Shown here: positions 4,829-6,632 of the stretch, in pieces
How positions within the stretch are numbered: position 1 is the first letter of the stretch
Layout: each line of letters begins with the position of its first letter
Assembly (NCBI GenBank): GCA_964471755.1
Contig: CAYYJM010000320.1
Span: 1 to 6,632, forward strand
Reading direction: 5' to 3'
Length of the DNA stretch: 6,632 bases
Source of the DNA: CAYYJM01 sp964471755
GTDB lineage: Bacteria > Planctomycetota > Planctomycetia > Gemmatales > Gemmataceae
Program-made: the position numbers and the translations under genes
The notes under the pieces: model-generated
Told to the model about the DNA's origin: nothing
Database searches by the model: none
The model's input: the letters and a program-made list of their open reading frames with translations, nothing else

Positions 4829-6340
4829 TCAATTCGTCGCTTCCGGGGTGGTCGTTTCTGCGGCCGGCGGCTGGGCCAGCGGGTCGGGCATCTCGCCCGG
4901 CACCGTCTGCGTCTCGACCGCCTCGACGTCGCCGGCCAGCTCATCGGCGGCGGCGTCCAGGGGCAGATCCTCGTACTCGGCGCTGTCCAGGATCAGATCG
5001 AGGGTCTTGCGCTCGATCATCTCGGCGGCCAGCGAGTCGAGCAGATCCTCGCGTTCCAGTCGAGCCCGCAGTCGCCGTGGCGTCTCCTCCGACTGTGCAG
5101 CCAGCCGCTCAATCTCGTCGTTGATCTCGTCGTCGGACAGGTCGATCTTCTCTTCCTCGGCGATCTTCTGCAGGACGAAATGCTCCTTCAGGGCGACGGC
5201 CGTGCTGGCCAGAATGTCCTGCTGGAGCATCCGTTGCCGCTTCTGGATCTCCTCTTCCGCGATGCCGTCGGCGCGCATTTCCATCACGCGGCGCATCAGG
5301 GACTTGCGGGCCTGACGGCGGAGCAGGTCTTCAGGCAGTTCCCACTGGGCCGAGGCGGCGATCTTCTCCACGACCTGCTCGCGGGCGCTGCGGCGTTGCA
5401 GGTATTCCAGGCGGCGGTTGAGCATGCCCAGAATCAACTCATCGAGCTGGGCCTCGTTGTCCACCGCGAATGAATCCAGCAGGAACTCCGGAGTCAATTC
5501 CGGCAGACGCAGCGTCTTGACGTCCTTGACGTGGAAGTGTCCCTTGAGGTGTTTCCCGGCCAGGGCCGGATCGGCCGACGTGGTCGAGAGATCGAGATCG
5601 ACCGTCTTCACGTCGCCGGCCCGGGCTCCCTCGACCTGCTCGGCGAACTTCTCAGCAATGGCGTCCTTGAACACCAGCCGCTTCTCGACGCGGTAGTTCT
5701 GCTCGGCCAGCCGGTTCACTTCCTGGTCGCCGTCGGTGATGACCAGTTCGGCGACAATGAGGTCGCCCAGGGTGGCCTTGCCGTCTGCCTTCGGGATGAT
5801 CTGCCCGGCCCTGGACAGGAGCCGACGCTTCTCTTCCTGGACGTCCTCGGCCGTGTAGGTCTTGGTCGGCCGATTCAGCTTCAGCCCGCGGTATTGCGGC
5901 AGGTCGAACTGTGGCCGGACCTCGACCTCGAACTCGTAGACGAGTGGGCCGTCCTTGGGCAGTTCGATGTTGGATGGGTTGAGGTCCGGCGCGGTTAGCG
6001 GTGCGACGTCGAAGTCCTCGGCGAGCTGTTCCAGGCTGGCCAGGAGCAACTCATTCTTGACCTGCTCGCCAACCTCGGAGGCGAAGCGCTTCTCGACGAT
6101 CTTCCGCGGAGCCTTGCCGGGGCGGAAGCCGGGGATGTGGGAGTCCTTGACCAGATCCTTGACCTTCTCGCCGATGCGTTCCTCGATGTCGCTGCGATCG
6201 ATGGTCACGAGGATGTGCTTACGGCAGGGCCCGATGTCCTTGATCTCGACGGTCTGGGTCAGTTTTTTCGGGGCCTCCTCCGTCGCGGTGGCGGGGGCCG
6301 TTTCCTCGGGGCCATTGTCGGGAGGGAGTTCGTCGCTCAT
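4829..6340 (-). CDS. tig: Trigger factor, ribosome-associated chaperone, 503 aa
   Basis: Trigger factor binds at ribosomal protein uL23 near the exit tunnel and shields nascent chains. The N-terminal ribosome-binding domain is clear at about 26-145, with the signature GFRPGKAPRKIVEKRF at 71-86. A PPIase-like (FKBP) region spans about 160-278, ending in VKDVKTLRLPELTPEF, which matches the family's V-LPEL-DEF junction. The helical substrate-binding C-domain covers about 285-455. The protein is longer than E. coli Tig (432 aa) because of an acidic Pro/Ala/Thr-rich N-terminal extension of about 25 residues and a similar C-terminal tail (about 460-503). The PPIase region lacks a recognisable IPGFE motif (the equivalent stretch reads AEKFAEQVEGA), so isomerase activity is doubtful. 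ATG6340 has AGGA 5 bases upstream; extending the frame to 6454 adds a non-family sequence. The gene heads a probable tig-clpP1-clpP2 cluster. Confidence 0.95.
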   Translation of the reverse strand: MSDELPPDNGPEETAPATATEEAPKKLTQTVEIKDIGPCRKHILVTIDRSDIEERIGEKVKDLVKDSHIPGFRPGKAPRKIVEKRFASEVGEQVKNELLLASLEQLAEDFDVAPLTAPDLNPSNIELPKDGPLVYEFEVEVRPQFDLPQYRGLKLNRPTKTYTAEDVQEEKRRLLSRAGQIIPKADGKATLGDLIVAELVITDGDQEVNRLAEQNYRVEKRLVFKDAIAEKFAEQVEGARAGDVKTVDLDLSTTSADPALAGKHLKGHFHVKDVKTLRLPELTPEFLLDSFAVDNEAQLDELILGMLNRRLEYLQRRSAREQVVEKIAASAQWELPEDLLRRQARKSLMRRVMEMRADGIAEEEIQKRQRMLQQDILASTAVALKEHFVLQKIAEEEKIDLSDDEINDEIERLAAQSEETPRRLRARLEREDLLDSLAAEMIERKTLDLILDSAEYEDLPLDAAADELAGDVEAVETQTVPGEMPDPLAQPPAAETTTPEATN

Positions 6341-6462
6341 GGCGGTCCTGCTTTCTCGCTTTGGCCTCAGGGAGGCGGTCGTCCATTGATTCGTGAAACC
6401 TCGGCCCCGAACAGGAAGCCGTCCGTGAAGGGCGGTGAGGCCCGTTCCCAGCAATGCGTTGT

Positions 6463-6490
6463 ATTGTAGGACGGTCCGGGCGGGAAGAAA
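6463..6490 (-). promoter_or_regulatory. Candidate sigma-70-type promoter for tig
   Basis: On the minus strand TACAAT (plus positions 6463-6468) is one base from the TATAAT consensus. A weak -35-like TTTCTT (6485-6490) lies 16 bases upstream. The site sits between the tRNA terminator and tig and would give a leader of about 115 bases. The -35 match is poor, so the call rests on the -10 box and on position. Confidence 0.4.
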
Positions 6491-6530
6491 GCCCCCGCAA
6501 GAGGGAACCGGGAGAACAAGGTGGGAAAGG

Positions 6531-6558
6531 AAAAAGCCGAGGGGACGCCTCGGCTTTT
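6531..6558 (-). terminator. Intrinsic terminator of tRNA-Gly
   Basis: Starting two bases after the tRNA 3' end, the minus strand reads AAAAGCCGAGG, a 5-base loop CGTCC, then CCTCGGCTTTTT. This gives an 11-bp stem and a T-run. The GC core followed by T is a classic Rho-independent terminator, and the flanking A-run makes it nearly symmetrical. It separates the tRNA transcript from tig. Confidence 0.88.
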
Positions 6559-6560
6559 AG

Positions 6561-6632
6561 AGCGGGTGATGGGACTTGAACCCACGACATTCACGTTGGC
6601 AACGTGACGCTCTACCACTGAGCTACACCCGC
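6561..6632 (-). tRNA. tRNA-Gly, anticodon GCC
   Basis: The minus strand folds into a complete 72-base cloverleaf ending exactly at the window edge. The acceptor stem is GCGGGTG/CACCCGC, the D-stem GCTC/GAGC, the anticodon stem TCACG/CGTGA with loop TTGCCAA, and the T-arm GTGGG-TTCAAGT-CCCAT with one G-U pair. The anticodon GCC is at plus 6598-6600 and reads GGC/GGU glycine codons. The discriminator base is U, as usual for bacterial tRNA-Gly. The 3' CCA is not encoded and must be added by the CCA-adding enzyme. Confidence 0.97.

Noticed and set aside
6341..6454. N-terminal extension of trigger factor starting at 6454
   Set aside because: The added 38 residues do not resemble the family, there is no good ribosome binding site, and the start would lie almost at the predicted transcription start. 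ATG6340 has AGGA at proper spacing.
1..6632. CRISPR array, transposase, integrase or attachment site
   Set aside because: No regularly spaced direct repeats and no recombinase or transposase motifs were seen on either strand. A tRNA gene is present, but no duplicated tRNA 3' end was noticed in the window.

Overview
The window is a GC-rich bacterial chromosome segment in which every gene I can support is transcribed from the minus strand. Reading in the direction of transcription (from high to low coordinates) the order is: tRNA-Gly(GCC) with an intrinsic terminator, tig (trigger factor), two different clpP genes, a lipoprotein with a coiled coil and a proline-rich tail, a membrane fatty-acid-hydroxylase/sterol-desaturase family protein, and two adjacent NADAR-family proteins. 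The tig-clpP-clpP order, the long trigger factor with extra acidic N- and C-terminal tails, the Pro-rich lipoprotein and the GC-rich composition fit a member of the Planctomycetota best. That assignment is inference from gene order and style, not from a marker gene, and I do not name a genus.

Proteostasis block (about 3335-6632). The tRNA gene fills the right edge of the window and ends in a strong hairpin plus T-run. A plausible promoter lies between that terminator and tig. Trigger factor acts on nascent chains at the ribosome exit tunnel, and the two ClpP proteins would form the chamber of an ATP-dependent protease. No clpX or other unfoldase is present in the window, so the ATPase partner must be encoded elsewhere. 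The two ClpPs differ: ClpP2 has a full Ser-His-Asp triad, while ClpP1 has Asn where the catalytic Asp is expected. That suggests a specialised or hetero-oligomeric protease. A strong palindromic repeat element lies between tig and clpP1 and abuts the clpP1 ribosome binding site.

Envelope block (1538-3250). A lipoprotein gene and a multi-pass di-iron hydroxylase gene are separated by 3 bases, and the stop codon of the first sits between the Shine-Dalgarno sequence and the start codon of the second. The pair is therefore probably translationally coupled. A perfect 16-bp inverted repeat separates this pair from clpP2.

NADAR block (152-1394). Two proteins of the NADAR (YbiA-like, DUF1768) superfamily lie 16 bases apart. 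One is close to the canonical pattern; the other keeps the N-terminal signature but has a changed C-terminal half. NADAR proteins are known to cleave N-glycosidic bonds of ADP-ribose-type substrates, and some serve as antitoxins that remove ADP-ribose from DNA guanine. No ADP-ribosyltransferase is visible here, but the window stops just after the pair. A 26-bp imperfect inverted repeat built from a heptamer motif separates this pair from the hydroxylase gene. The first 151 bases hold no gene that I can recognise.
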